A stretch of 64,000 bases of DNA, taken from NCBI GenBank assembly GCA_037013685.1, contig CM072897.1, positions 18,212,643-18,276,642 on the forward strand, in the 5' to 3' direction. The stretch is from Acridotheres tristis. Lineage: Eukaryota > Chordata > Aves > Passeriformes > Sturnidae. How positions within the stretch are numbered: position 1 is the first letter of the stretch; each line of letters opens with the position of its first letter. The position numbers and the translations under genes are program-made. The notes under the pieces are model-generated. The model did no database searches. It saw nothing but the letters and a program-made list of their open reading frames with translations, and was not told the DNA's origin. Below, one piece after another: positions 12,601 through 24,896 of the stretch.

Positions 12601-15600
12601 CGCTGTTCTCAGGCGGGAAGGAGCTGACATGCTGGTGTTAATAGTGTGGATCACAGGTGCTCTGACTGGAGCTTAGTGGCAGCAAGGGATGTGAGGAAGC
12701 CAAGAACTGAACTGACTGTGCCAGTGGCACACCCTGCCTTCCAGTGCTCAGGGCCATTTTTGAGGTGAATTTACCCAGCCTGTACCTTCCATTCAGTTCC
12801 CAGCTGATCTTGTGTAAATTCTAGGGCACCCTTGTGGTGTTGGCATCTGTGAGAATGACGGTAGGGATGGCAATCCTGCTTTAAATTTCAGGCTTTTTCA
12901 CAATGTTAATGATGCCCAGTCTCTTCTAATGGAGAAAATGCAATGGCAGGCTGTGGAGCCTCACAAGCCTGTGTCAGGGTTTCAGTACTGTGAGCCTTCA
13001 GTCTGAAGGAGAGTGTACAGATGTGTACATGCATAGCCCATCTTTAGGAGGGAAACCACAGTAAGTATTGGTGGGAGAGATGGCAGATCCTCACAGATTG
13101 ATGCTGACCATAGAGGTGCTAATGCCTTGCTTTTACAGCTTGATCTTGTTGCTGTCTTTTGTGGTGGATAATAAATACAAGCCACTTCATCCACTTTGTC
13201 TCCTCTTTGACCTTTTTTAAAATTCAGTCAAGTTCCTGATGCATGGATTGTCTTGACCCTCACCATGAAAAGACCTGCCCTGGGATGACCCTGAGTCTCT
13301 CTATGATTTGTGCTGCAATGCTTTATTTCAGACTTCATTTTGAAGGGATAAGACTGCATTCAGTCATGCTCCACAAGGTGCTAAAAGCCCATGGTCTGGG
13401 TGATGCTCCAATGAAGAGGTTTTGCCAGCTGACTGGGTACTTCTGAACCTGAAGTGCTTTCCCTGACCTGATTCTCCTGCTTTAGTTTCAAGTGTTTGCT
13501 TCCCATTCTGTATTCTTGGAGTGTGTGGCAAAATGGGAGATGTACATGTGGGGAGCGTGGTGCAAGGATTCCCTCTGTTACATGTGAGGGAAGTGTCTCT
13601 GTACCAAGGCAGCTGTGGGGGCAATGCCATCAAGTCCTCAGCCCTCTCTGGGATTGTGTTCCCATTAGTCACCTCCACAGGAGCCAGATCAATGCCCTGC
13701 TACTTTGCAGTCTTCCCTGCAATTACTGCCAAAGCAAAAGAAATGTCACTTATTTGGAAACTCTGCTTTCTTATTCTGGCAGTGAATGAACTTAGAACAT
13801 TAGAGTTCCCAGGGCTGCAAGGTCCACTTCCCCACCAGCACACACTGAGATAAACCAAATGTGCAGCCAAAGGGAAAGCCCAAGGATAATGTGGAAACTG
13901 GCTGCAAGTGTCTCTTCCCTTCAGGCTAAAAATGTAGCTCATTGCAGGAGTTTGGCCATGGTTTTCCATAAAAATACCGTATCTGGAAATAGTGGCTCAT
14001 TCATGTGGGGCAGTTGTGCTTTGCTTGCTTCCAGTGGCAACCCCAACTGGAGAAGTTCTTGACTTGCAGCCTGTGGGTTAAAATGGTGTGAATTGTCAGA
14101 GGGAAAGAGGAAGGACCCTTGCCAGCAGGACTGGGTGCAGCTGGTTATGGGGAGGGCTTGAGCAGGCAGTTGGGACAACTTGATGGAACGTGTACGACAT
14201 GCAGAGCCGTGGGATGCAGCCTGTGCTTGGCTGTCACGATTAGCATGATGTGCTGCTGGCACAGCAAGCCCTCCCTGCTGAAAGCAGCTCTCGCAAGAGG
14301 CACTCCGTGTGCCAGTTGCAAGGAGGTGACAGTGATGCAGGAGATAAAGAGCAGCCTGGGAGTGGGAATTCGTGTTTTCTGATCCTGTTCTGGGCCTTTG
14401 AGCTTGATACTGATTCTGTTTGCAAGCTGCTAGGGAGGGGATCCCTGATGCCTGCCTAATGCAACATGCCTTGAACCCTACATGGTACTGTCAAAGGGTT
14501 AAGAGCAGGAGGCCTCTGTTCCTTACAGCATCAGTAACCCTTGGTATGCAAGAGTAGTGAAGCAAGACCCTGAAAACTTGTTCTTTCTATTTGGACACTT
14601 GTTCTTGGACAGCTGATTATTCCTACTGGAGAGAAAAACCTGGCCCTTGTATCTGCCCTGGAAAAAAAGAGGATGATTTCTTGAGATACCAACCTTTTCT
14701 AATCCTGTGTTCTAAAAGAACCTGCAGTTCTTCCCACCTCCATGCTACCTGTGAATTTAATGAGTTTCTTTTTTGCTCCTTCATCCAGCTCAGTAGGAAA
14801 AGCTCTGAAGCAGGCAGGTGTGTGACAGGTTCCTACAAAATCCTGTTTGTCAATATGGTCTGCCTTTGTAGCAGAGGAGAGTGCTGATATCTGCTCTTTA
14901 CACATGGCTCTCTGAGCAGTTTTGTGCCTGCCCTGTCACTGTTTCTCTTAAAACCACATTCCCCTGGCTGATGGGAATGGCAGCCTGGGCACTGTCAGAA
15001 GCTTTACTGCAGTGGGGGTGTCTGGCAGGGAGTGCTGTGCCCACAGCCTGTTGGGCTCTTGGAGTAGGGAGATAGATGGAAGTGATGTGATTTGCTCTTG
15101 ACAAATCCATATTGGCTGCAACTCATCTCCTTGTTACCACATTGATTTTTGGAGGGCTTGGAATTGGGTCTTTGAGGAAACAGGGCAGTGTGTGTGAAGG
15201 TACAGGAGCTTCCTCTGCAATGCTGTGTTGTGGTGTTGGCCACTGCTCTTGAAATGTCTCTCCTGTACCCCAGATGGCTTTTTGCTCCTCAGCACCCCCG
15301 TGGTGATGGGGTGGGTGCTTGTCTGTGTCTCCCCCACTGGTGTTATGTCACACCCTAGTGGCTTGATGGCACAGTGACCATGGATGTGGTCCTGCCACAG
15401 GCTTCAGGGCGCTTGCTTTTCTTTCTTTCTTTGGAAGAGTGGCCTTGCTCACAACACGCCTGGTTGTCTGCCTGGGAGCACCAACAGTGTTCAACCCCCA
15501 GATCATCCCACCTTACAAGATGCCTTGGGGTGCTGACCAGCTGTGCCACGTGGAAGGTGAGCTTGTTTGTGCTGCTGTAGCAGGAGTTCCTTTCTCCTGT

Positions 15601-17125
15601 GTTAAAGATGCTGCTTCTCCCTCTCCCTCATGAAGAGGCTTGGCTATGGAAAGGCAGGATATTAGGCATGATTTCCTTCATCTCTTTTCTCTCAGTTCCC
15701 ATCAAAGCCCTTACAGTGCCAGAAAGTGACTCCTGACAATGGCAGCACCAAATCTTGTCTGTTTGAAGGAAAGTCTAGCTAAGACAGGTTATTTACTTAC
15801 TGTTCTGTGGCTGCTGTGGGATCATATGCATGGTGCTGGGTGAGGTTCCCATGGAGGGGATCTGCTGAAGGCTCGAGGGGCTGAACCTAAAGCTTGTTGC
15901 TGGCTCAAGACTGTTGTAGGGAGGGGATGGGGACACTTGTAGATGATAAAGCTGATGGGTGAGACCTGGTGGTGGCAATGCTTTACCAATCCTGGCCTCT
16001 CCAGGTCGCAAAGCAGCAGAGGGATGTGCAAAGCTAGCTTTGCTATGAGGGTGTTGATAGCATGAGGAGTGCTGGCAGGCAGGGGGGGCAGTCTCTGAGA
16101 GCTGGAAATTACTAGATCCAGGGGTAAGTGGGCAGCAGGGCAGAGGAGAAGGTCATTCCTCTGTTCTTTAGAGTCTCAGAAATGCAGCTGAATGTGGGGG
16201 CAAAACATCTGGGCTGTGCTTGCTTTGTTTATGCTTTTTCCTACCTGTATCTTTGATCAGAAGCAAATTGTGCACTTGAGTAGAAGCTCAAGATATGTCT
16301 TCACACAGGTAGCACCAGTGGTTCACATTCCCCCAAAGATGGCTGAGGTGACCTGGTAGACTTCTCGCTGTGGTGCTCAAAAGAAATGTCAGCAGTCTCA
16401 GGGTCACTGAAGTTTCCTGCTGCCCCCTGTGGGGTCAGTTTGTGAGCTTTGTCCCTGGGCTTGCTTGGCTGACACACTCTTGGCTTCCCTCTCCTCCTTA
16501 AGACACTGGAGAACAGGCTGAAATTCTGCGGCTACCAGCCACTGGGGAGGGAAAGCACTGGAATACTTAAAAAGCAATTAATGTTTGCCACCACAAATCT
16601 AGCAGTGCATTGCTCTTTCCAGTCGCATTCCCTGCCTCTGGCCCCCTCACCACCTGCTGCATTTTGTGGGTTTTCTTTTATCAGTTGCTTTTCATTTTCA
16701 CTTGAGCTGTCAGTGAGAGCTGAAGTTCAGATTAAGTTGCAGCTGAGATGTGCTTTGCTGGGGATTATGGAGCTGGTTGTGTGTGTAGCTGCCAGGTAGG
16801 GCAGGAACAACAAAGCTTTTTAGCAGGCACTGAGCAGACAGAAGCTTCTGCTTTCCAGGCTGAAAATGGTGCTCCCATGCTCCAGTCTGCACTGGTGAAA
16901 CCAGTACCACTTCCTTTATAGAGCTGGTTGAATCAGTCTAAATAAGACAACTGGTCTGTGCTGACCTCCTTGGTGAACTGGAGCCTCTGGGTTAGCCCAG
17001 AGAGCTGCCAGCAGTGGTGGAGGCTCAGGCAGTGCCTGGAGAAGAGCAAAGTCTGTTCTCGCTGATGCATTTTGGTCTGATGCAGGTTCTAGGTGCAGTA
17101 TTAAGGCTTTGACAGCTATCTCGGC
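9641..17125. other. Non-coding stretch without recognised genes
   Basis: No coding exon, RNA gene or clear repeat is recognised. Base composition is moderate and CpG is scarce, as is usual for intergenic bird DNA. Open frames are short and of chance type. One weak CTCF-like match on the minus strand near 16,419-16,434 is listed among the rejected items. Confidence 0.55.
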
Positions 17126-17206
17126 TTTTTGTTGTTGTTGTTTAGGGTTTTTTTTGTTGTTGTTAGGTTTTTTTTTTCTTTTTTGTTTTGTTTTTTGGTC
17201 GAGTGA
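17126..17206. repeat. T-rich / (TTG)n low-complexity tract
   Basis: Runs of GTTGTTGTTG, TTTTTTTTG and TTTGTTTTG follow one another for about 80 bp. On the minus strand this is an A-rich stretch with CAA units. It could be an old retroposon tail in minus orientation, but no element body is recognisable beside it. Confidence 0.8.
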
Positions 17207-20200
17207 GTTCAATTTCTGTAATTGCTTCCTCCAGGAAGCTCCCTGGCTGTGTCTGTTGAGGAGGCACCACCTGAGGCATAAAATGCAACTGCCATGGGAG
17301 GGCCAGAATGGGCCAGAGCCTCCATGGAGAGAGGGATGGCTTGGACACCAGCAAATGGACTTGTAGGGCTGGTCTGAATTCATGGACTGTACAGAGTTAA
17401 AATAACCAACACTGAGTGGCTGTTTTTTTCAAAATGTTAAAAATATCCCAGATTCTTCATAAATCCAAGGGATGCAACCACAGTTGCCTAGCACAAGTGT
17501 GGATGACTGTCCTCCCTCAGAGCCCTGGTGGGAGCTGCAATACTTGTGCTGAGTTGATATTTTAAGGACCCTTACGGAGCAAATTGCCTGAATGTTTAGT
17601 TTGGCAGCTGGGCTGACCCAGGGTGAGATGCAGAGCAGTGACTCGGGGTGCCCTGCTCCTGCTGGTGACAGGGGGGAGAACTGGCCTCATTCATTGCTCT
17701 CATAGGGCAGAAAGCCCACTCCATGAACTTGTATGTGCCTGGTGCTACATATTTTGAGCAGCCTGCCATGTTTCCCAAAGAGTCCTGCAGAGTTGTGAGA
17801 GCTTTGCCATCCCAGGGTGGGAGGCTCAGTTCTCAGGCTGCCAAAGGCATCCCAAATTTGCCCATCTCTGGGGCTCACTGGGCTGCAGCTTTGTCAGGCT
17901 ACAGCCCTGGGGTTTATGTTGCTGCTGTATGACAGGAGCACAATGATGCTCTGCCCCTCGTTTATGTCGTGCCATTGCAGCCTGTTGCCAGGTGCCACTG
18001 GCATCTCTTCCCTCGGAGCCCTGGATGATGGAAGCCTGATTTCCATCCTGCTACCTCCAGGCCTTTCTTTCCCTGCTGCTCTCATTTCCCTGAGTCTCTC
18101 CAGGAGAAATTCACCAAGGAACCCTGCTATTGCTGGAAGGGCTGCCATTTCCAGAGCTGTAATCTCCCACCTGCCCTGTTCTGAGCTCCCAGTGTCACAG
18201 GCATAGCCTTGCTTGCTGGGATGCACTTGGCAGGAATGCTGCACAGCTTAGCAGTGGCCAAGGTGATCTCTAAAAGCATCTGTGTGTTGTTGAGATAGCA
18301 CTTATCTGTTGGAAGAGAGTGAAGGAGTGAGCAGGCCTGACCTCCAGAGCACAAATGAGACTTAAAACCTCAGACCTGAATATCTCAGATGATCTCTTAG
18401 ATCTCCTTCCTCCTACAGAAACATGCAAAAAATCAGTAAATATGATAGGCAGCTGCTAAAAGATGCTTGGTGGAAAGATGATTGTGCTAATGGGGAGCAG
18501 TGTGAGGTAGTGTGGTGCCTGCAGCCACAAAGGATGCTCTAAATTGGGTCCTGTGTGATGATGAGCCACTGTCACAACATATGGCAGCCAGTGTGGGCTG
18601 TGAAGCCTGAGCCCCTCGGGTGCCTGCTGCCACCCAAAATGGCTCACAGCCATCTGCTGGGACTGCTCTCACCTCCTGCTGGAGGCATGGCCTGAGCCTG
18701 TTTCCTGCTTGGAGCCTTCACAGAGCAGCTGCATCCTTCCCTTGGAAAGGTTTGGAAAACTGGAGGCCCAAATGTTTCATGTAAACATTCATGTCAACAG
18801 CATGTCCACATATCCATCTGCTGGAGATGTAACAGATGTTTCTTGCCCTCCTCAGCTGTGTGCTCCCTCCTGGAAGGGGCTGGGGTGCTACAAGTCCTGA
18901 GGGTTCAAGTCCAGTCTGAAATTCCTCAAACAAGGCACAACAGTGAAAGTTTGTTTAAAATTCCCTACCATCTAATCTCCCCAGATGCTGGTGAGATAAC
19001 AACATTTTTTGCGGGGTTACTCAGCAACGAAAAAATATTTGGGTCAAGTTGAGCTGTTTACATTCATCTTGGTTTATCCATCTTGTAGGGAATGAAGCAA
19101 GTTTCTTGTTAAGTTTTTCCCTCTTCATTTTATTTTTATCTTGGTGCTTTGTATAAAAAAGTATTCCATGTGAATCATGGGTATTATGATTCCAGTCATG
19201 ATGAAGGCCTTGTGACATCTCTCTGCTGTGGTGGTGGTACACAAGGGATGAGTAAGCTGTGCTCAGTGCAGTGAGACCCAGCCTGGTGTGCATCTCCTGC
19301 ATTTCCTTGGCCTTCTGGTTTTGAATGGAGAAACCCCAGACTGTGAACCTGTGTTGGAAATAGGAGTACATTTATCTCCTGTCTTCTAATGAGGTGCCCA
19401 GCACCCCAGGGTTTCACACGTGGTTCTCCAGTCTGCCTGTGAAAATGCTCTTGAGGGACCAGACCTGTTCTTACACTCATATTATGTTTTCATAACTCTG
19501 CACTTCCTGATTCAAAGTGAAGGTTCAAATAACAAAATGTCTTTCAGAAGTCATTTTCTGATTTTTTGTGTGATCACAAAGTCCTGAAAAAGAGACTCCT
19601 GAAAAAGGATTGCTTATGCCGAGCCTGGTCTTATGGAAGGCTTAGTTTTCTATGGGGATTCTAAAAACCATCATTTGACTGGAGATTGCCACACAGCTTT
19701 AGAGGAAATATCTTATGCCTGTTCCAATGTATTGGCCTCTCTGATTTGTGCTCTGTGTCCTGGGGCTCAGTTGGTCTTATTGAATTAAAGTGATGGAGGC
19801 TGTAAAACTAGAAATGAAACCATCACTGAAGGAGCTCATCCTGTCTGTGAGCCCTGTGTGCTTACCAGCCCAGGAAACTGTCCCTCCCTTTGTGCTTCTT
19901 TGAAAAGGGTGGAGAAAAAGCTCCCAAAAACCAGGCTGGAGACAGATGGTGCTGCACCAACTCCAAGGAAGTGCCAGGCTTGGCTGCATAATCCGAGAAT
20001 TTAGTGTGTCATTTAGGTCAAGGGTGTTATCCTGACCCCCAGGGGCCTGCCCCATGCACAGAGCTCCAGGTGTTGCCACAGAGTTCTGGCTGAGGGGTGG
20101 ATGGCGGCTTCCAGGAATACCTGGGACTGCCCTGGGAGGTGAATGTGTCACATGCACATCAACGGGAAGTAGGTCAGCAGTGGGGAGCAGGTCTTTGTGT

Positions 20201-23200
20201 GGCCATTAATATGTTTGTGTGACTCAGGGAATGAAAAAGAAAACCAAAAAACCCTACCAAAACTGTGTATTATCCTCTCCTTCCTAGTGTGTGCTGTGAA
20301 GGGAGGAAGGGGTCTTTAGGGACAGCAGGACAGATCCTTCTCTGGAGCGATTCTTTGTAGCTCTGTTGATTTAGTTGGCATTTCACTGATTAATACCAGT
20401 TGAGAATCCAGGCTGGAGTGTTTTGTATGCTTGTAAATAATTGAACGCTGTGTGAATACAATGATGTAAAGGAGGATGGGAATAAAGCAGAGACACTGAG
20501 AAATTTCAGATTTTTTGCAATGAAGCTTTTATGTAGAAACACATTGGCATCTTGGCTGTGAGGCACTATGGTCGAGTGTGAGGGTTTTTTCATCATAATT
20601 ATAAGGACTAGAGCTGGAGAGCTGTTGAAAATGTGAAAAATGGCAAGCACATGTCAGACGGGGAGAGGGAGGTTGCTGCCAGCTGTTTCCCCCTCCCTCT
20701 GCCTGACTAGGTTTGATAAATATGCATTATTTTTTAATACTAAAAATGAGTCCTAGTTCTGGCAAGGTGCTAAGTTGAGCAACCTGGAATTTAAAGCCCT
20801 CGTTATTCAGGGTGAAGAAGCAGCAGCAGCACGAGTCTCCTGTGTGTGCTGAGGGACCAAGTTAATGCACATCTGCTTCGGTGGAGGCCAAGAGATGCTA
20901 CTTGTGGTGATGGTTTTGTGGTGTGGGCTACAGGCTCCTTTTACACACTGGCTGCCAAATCCTTGCCCACTAAAGATGTCTTTTGACAGCTGGGGTTGGT
21001 GGGAGCTGATGTTGACCTGTCCCTCCTTCCTGGTCTGGGAGCAGTTCCCAAATTCCTGCTTCTCCTGTTTGCCCTGCATAACACAGCTGTGACAGCTCCA
21101 GCCCCTGCTCCCAGGGAGATGTGAGGTTAGGAAATCAATAGATATGTTTAAACCCATCTGCGTGTGTGACTTAGGGACACTACAGCAGCCAAGGCCGTGT
21201 CCTGGGAGCTGGTGGCTGCCCTTGGCTGTGACGCAGGCACTCCAGGGAGCCTGGATGGAGGCTGCTGATATGTGGATGTGTGCTTCAAAGCCTGGAGGCT
21301 TCCCAGGAGCTCCCACGGGAGGAGGTGAAGCTGTGAGGACTGGAAGCGGGCCTGTAAATCATACATGAGATTCCTAGAGCTGAGGGTTCTGCATGATCTG
21401 GTCACCCAGCAAAGAGGGGCAGCATCTGCCTTGTATCTCCTCCCAAACCAGGAAGAGGAAAATGTGAGTATATGTAGAGAGTTATCTTTTCTAAAGATTA
21501 ATGACCGAGTTCCAGAAAGACTCAGGTTTGGTTAGAGCCTGCGGGCTTGTCTTTTTGCCCATTGCAGAGTAGAAATTAATGTCCCTGATTTGTTGTTCTC
21601 TCCTGGGCTGGGGCAGCTGTGCAGCAGCACAAGGCTGGAGCTGGCTCTGCCTGCTTGCAGGACCTGCTGCTGCCATTTCATGTCTCACCCTGCTCGGGCT
21701 GTTGGTGAATTCCTGTGCTCACTCTCCTGGGGAAGCTTTATATTCTTCTTTTCTTTGTTACTATCTGGAACTTGAAATAAGTCAGTTGAGAATGAATGAG
21801 GAGTTGGGTGTGGGGCAATGTAAGAGTGGTGACAGATGCCCTCCATTTCTTGGAGAATGGGCACAGCTCAATGCCATAAGCCATTTTTATCCAGAGCTTA
21901 GAATTTTCTTAATGTAGTATCTATCAGTTAGCTATTCACTACATTGCAAATCCCTTTCTGCTGCAAAATCTCTGCTCTGCTGGTCTCTGGGTTGGGGCAG
22001 CCTGCACAGACTGTGGTGGCCCCCCTCTGCTGCCTCCAGCCTTTGCCCAGGAGGCACTCAGGTGGGAATGGAGCAGCACAGAGTGTGAAGTCAAGATTAA
22101 GATGTGCTGGGTAACAGATCCTGAAATGCCACGGATGGTTGCCCTTGGGATAGTGGTGCAGCAGGAGATGAAGGAGCAGAAGGGGTGGTGCTCTGAGGGC
22201 AGACTGCAGAGCCCAGGTGAAATCCCAGCCCTGAAATCCCAGGTGTGATCCACAGTACTGCTGAGGGTCAGGAGCTTTGCCTATGTTCTGAGGGCAGGTG
22301 ACACTTTGTGCTGTTCCCTGTGTAGAACCAGCAGCCCTGTCCCAGGCAGGCAGGTAGCAGGAGGGCAGGATTTAGGGGCTACAGAGGTGGTCAGACCTGG
22401 AGCCTGCCAGAACATTCACTACAGGGGTAAAACCAGAGCCCATAGGGAAATATCAAACAGCAGTTGTTAGAGAATATGGTGCAGGGAAAGAATTCAACCC
22501 TCGCCCTGCACACTCATTCCAAAACGCATATTAAGAGTTACCCAGACAACCTTAATACCTTCAGCAGTGGGACCTTGAGAAGAGTCTGATATGTGTGTCC
22601 TGTTTGTGACCTGTCTGTGATTTCATCAGTGAGAAGCTCTCAGGAGTCCTTGGGACTGACCCCACACCATTGTCCCCACAGGGGAGGGACAGTGGGGTGC
22701 CCCCACATAGTTTGTTTATATTAAAACATTAAGTCACAGCAGGAGTCAGACTAGAGGGGATGCTCTGGGCTGGTTGGTGGAAGGGCTGTGGATACCCAGG
22801 AGGGTCTGTCTCTGTGGTCCTGCCTGTCTCCCAGGTGCTGACAACACCTTAACCACAGCTTGCTTTCTGCTGAGACATGATGGAAAGGCTTAGGAGCTGG
22901 AGGAAGGCAAAGCTTTTTTACTGAAATAGGTTGAAAATGCTCAAGTGATGCTTTTCATGCCTGCATGTTGCAGGGGCACTTGTAAGAGCACTATTTTAAA
23001 AAAGTGAGGTTTCTAATCTATTATTCATTCAGGAAACATCATTTCAGTGTAAAATAAAATATTTTCCTTTTCCACCTCATTCTTAATATACTCTCTTCTC
23101 TCTCCCTGCCCTGCTTCCTTCCACCCTGCAGTGCTCCAGGGAACAGTATGTATGAAATTATTTTGTAAAATCCAATAAAAATTTTAATCAGGTCAACATC

Positions 23201-24777
23201 GTTACAGGAAAGGAAAGTGATGGAGCTTTCCTTATCCATTAAAAAAAAAAAAGCATGTAGAGGAAAAAAAAGCAATGTAAACATGCAGTTGTAGAAAGAG
23301 GAGCACAGAGCTTCACACCTGGACGCCATGCAGTGCCTTCTCCTCCTCCTGTCTCTATGGAGCACAGTCTCACTTTCAGCCAAATGCATGCACACGTCTC
23401 TCATCCATTTGCACATACACCACATATACTCCAGAGTAGGGAACTGAGGTGTATTCTGAGCAGAGATCCGTGCCTGCCTCTTGTGAGAATGCTGCAGACC
23501 CCAGAGAAGTCTCCCCTCAGTTTTCTCCACACTGAACACACCAAGTGATCTCAGCTACCCTATCCACAGCTTTCCCCTCCAGACCCTTCTCCCCCTTTGT
23601 AGCTCTCCTTTTGATACTTTCTAATAGCCTTATGCAGGCAAAAGTCTTTGGTCACTGCCCTTTAGGAGAACTCCCACCTCTGCCTGGAGGTCTTTACAGA
23701 CCCTGTGCCCTGCATATCCCAATGTTGTCTATAAACCATGGTTGGTAAAGCAGAGGGACCAGCCAGTTCTGTGGCAACTCCTCTTTTTAATCCCTGTCTC
23801 TCCAATTACCATGGAGGGGAATAAAAAGCCCTGGTAGCACACAGCCATGCTCTGAGGATTTGCATAGTGTATTGAGGCTTGCTAAGATCTCTTTATCCTG
23901 ACATTTACAGAAACTGCAGCTGCTGAGGCTCCTCTCCATCTTCCCTCTTTCAGATTAAATCTGAACTTCTAAATCTGCCAGGAGGCAGCAGAGGGAGGGA
24001 TTGGGAATTTAACTGCCTCACCCCAACCTGGGATTGTTACTGCTCCAAAACATGGAGCTGGGCCAAGCAATAGGAGTGATGGATGTCCATGCAGGTCAGA
24101 CCCCCTGAGGGAGAGGAGAGACATACCAAGCCCTGAAAGTAATATACTGTTGACTTCAAGGGATTTGCAAAAGCCTCCAGGAATGAGTGCTTGGCATAAT
24201 ATATTTTGCCATTGGATTCCTTGAGAGAGTGCAGGAGGGGCTGGCTACACCAACAGCCTTCCCACTGAGGCCAAGGTGGTGGTTGTGGATGAGAATGGAG
24301 CTCTGGACATGAGCACCGTGCTCTGAGGAGCCCACCTATGGAGGGGGAAGTGTGATTCCTGAGATCAACACAGCCCCTGGTAGAGATGCCATCTCTGCAC
24401 TGCTGGGACTCCTCCCGTGGAGTGCTGCTTTCCTCAGGGAAGCTGGGACCAGTGAAATAACCATGGACCCTTTTCTGATTCTGCTGGGACACAGGATTGT
24501 CCTGACAGACTAGGGAGGGTTTTTGCAGTTCAGAGAAGCAGAGATGGGAGTTTTAGCTCTTGGGAATGAGGATGCCTGGTGTTTTGAAGCTGGAAACAGT
24601 TGAGGTTGAGCGGTGGTTGAGTTTCCTGGGAGGGTGACATCAGCAGGAGCAGTGCAGGAACTGGTGGGGCCATGGGATACCCTACAGAAGGTGGATGAAT
24701 TCTGCCCTGGGGTAGAAGGTGTCTGTGGGGGCTTTTCCCAGCAAGGGTGAATTCACGGAGGTTTGTCTGGTGCCAGC
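17207..24777. other. Non-coding stretch without recognised genes
   Basis: No exon is recognised. Minor features are an A-rich patch at about 23,233-23,280 and AT-rich sequence near 20,390-20,650. Nothing matches a protein family I know. Confidence 0.55.
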
Positions 24778-24896
24778 AGTGACTGGACAGGTCTTGGAGC
24801 CTGCTGTAGTGCAAGGTATCACTGCCCATTGCCAGGGGTTAGAATGAGATAATGCTTAAGGTCCTTTCCAGCCCAAACCAATCTGTGGTTTTATGT
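24778..24896 (+). mobile_element. CR1 LINE, degraded 3' end
   Basis: The series 'cttggagcctg', 'gtatcactgcccattgcc', 'aggggttagaatgagat', 'cttaaggtcctttccagccc' and 'aaaccaatctgtggtttta' follows the CR1 3' consensus in the right order, with substitutions. The terminal ATTCTA repeat has decayed. It is older than the copy at 4497-4680. Confidence 0.7.

Noticed and set aside
16419..16434. Third CTCF-like motif on the minus strand (ACAGGGGGCAGCAG)
   Set aside because: It deviates from the consensus at two positions before the core, and a match this loose is expected by chance.
22479..22511. GTGCAGGG / CCCTGCAC hairpin, considered as a microRNA precursor
   Set aside because: The arms are only 8 bp and pairing does not extend outward or inward, too short for a microRNA precursor.
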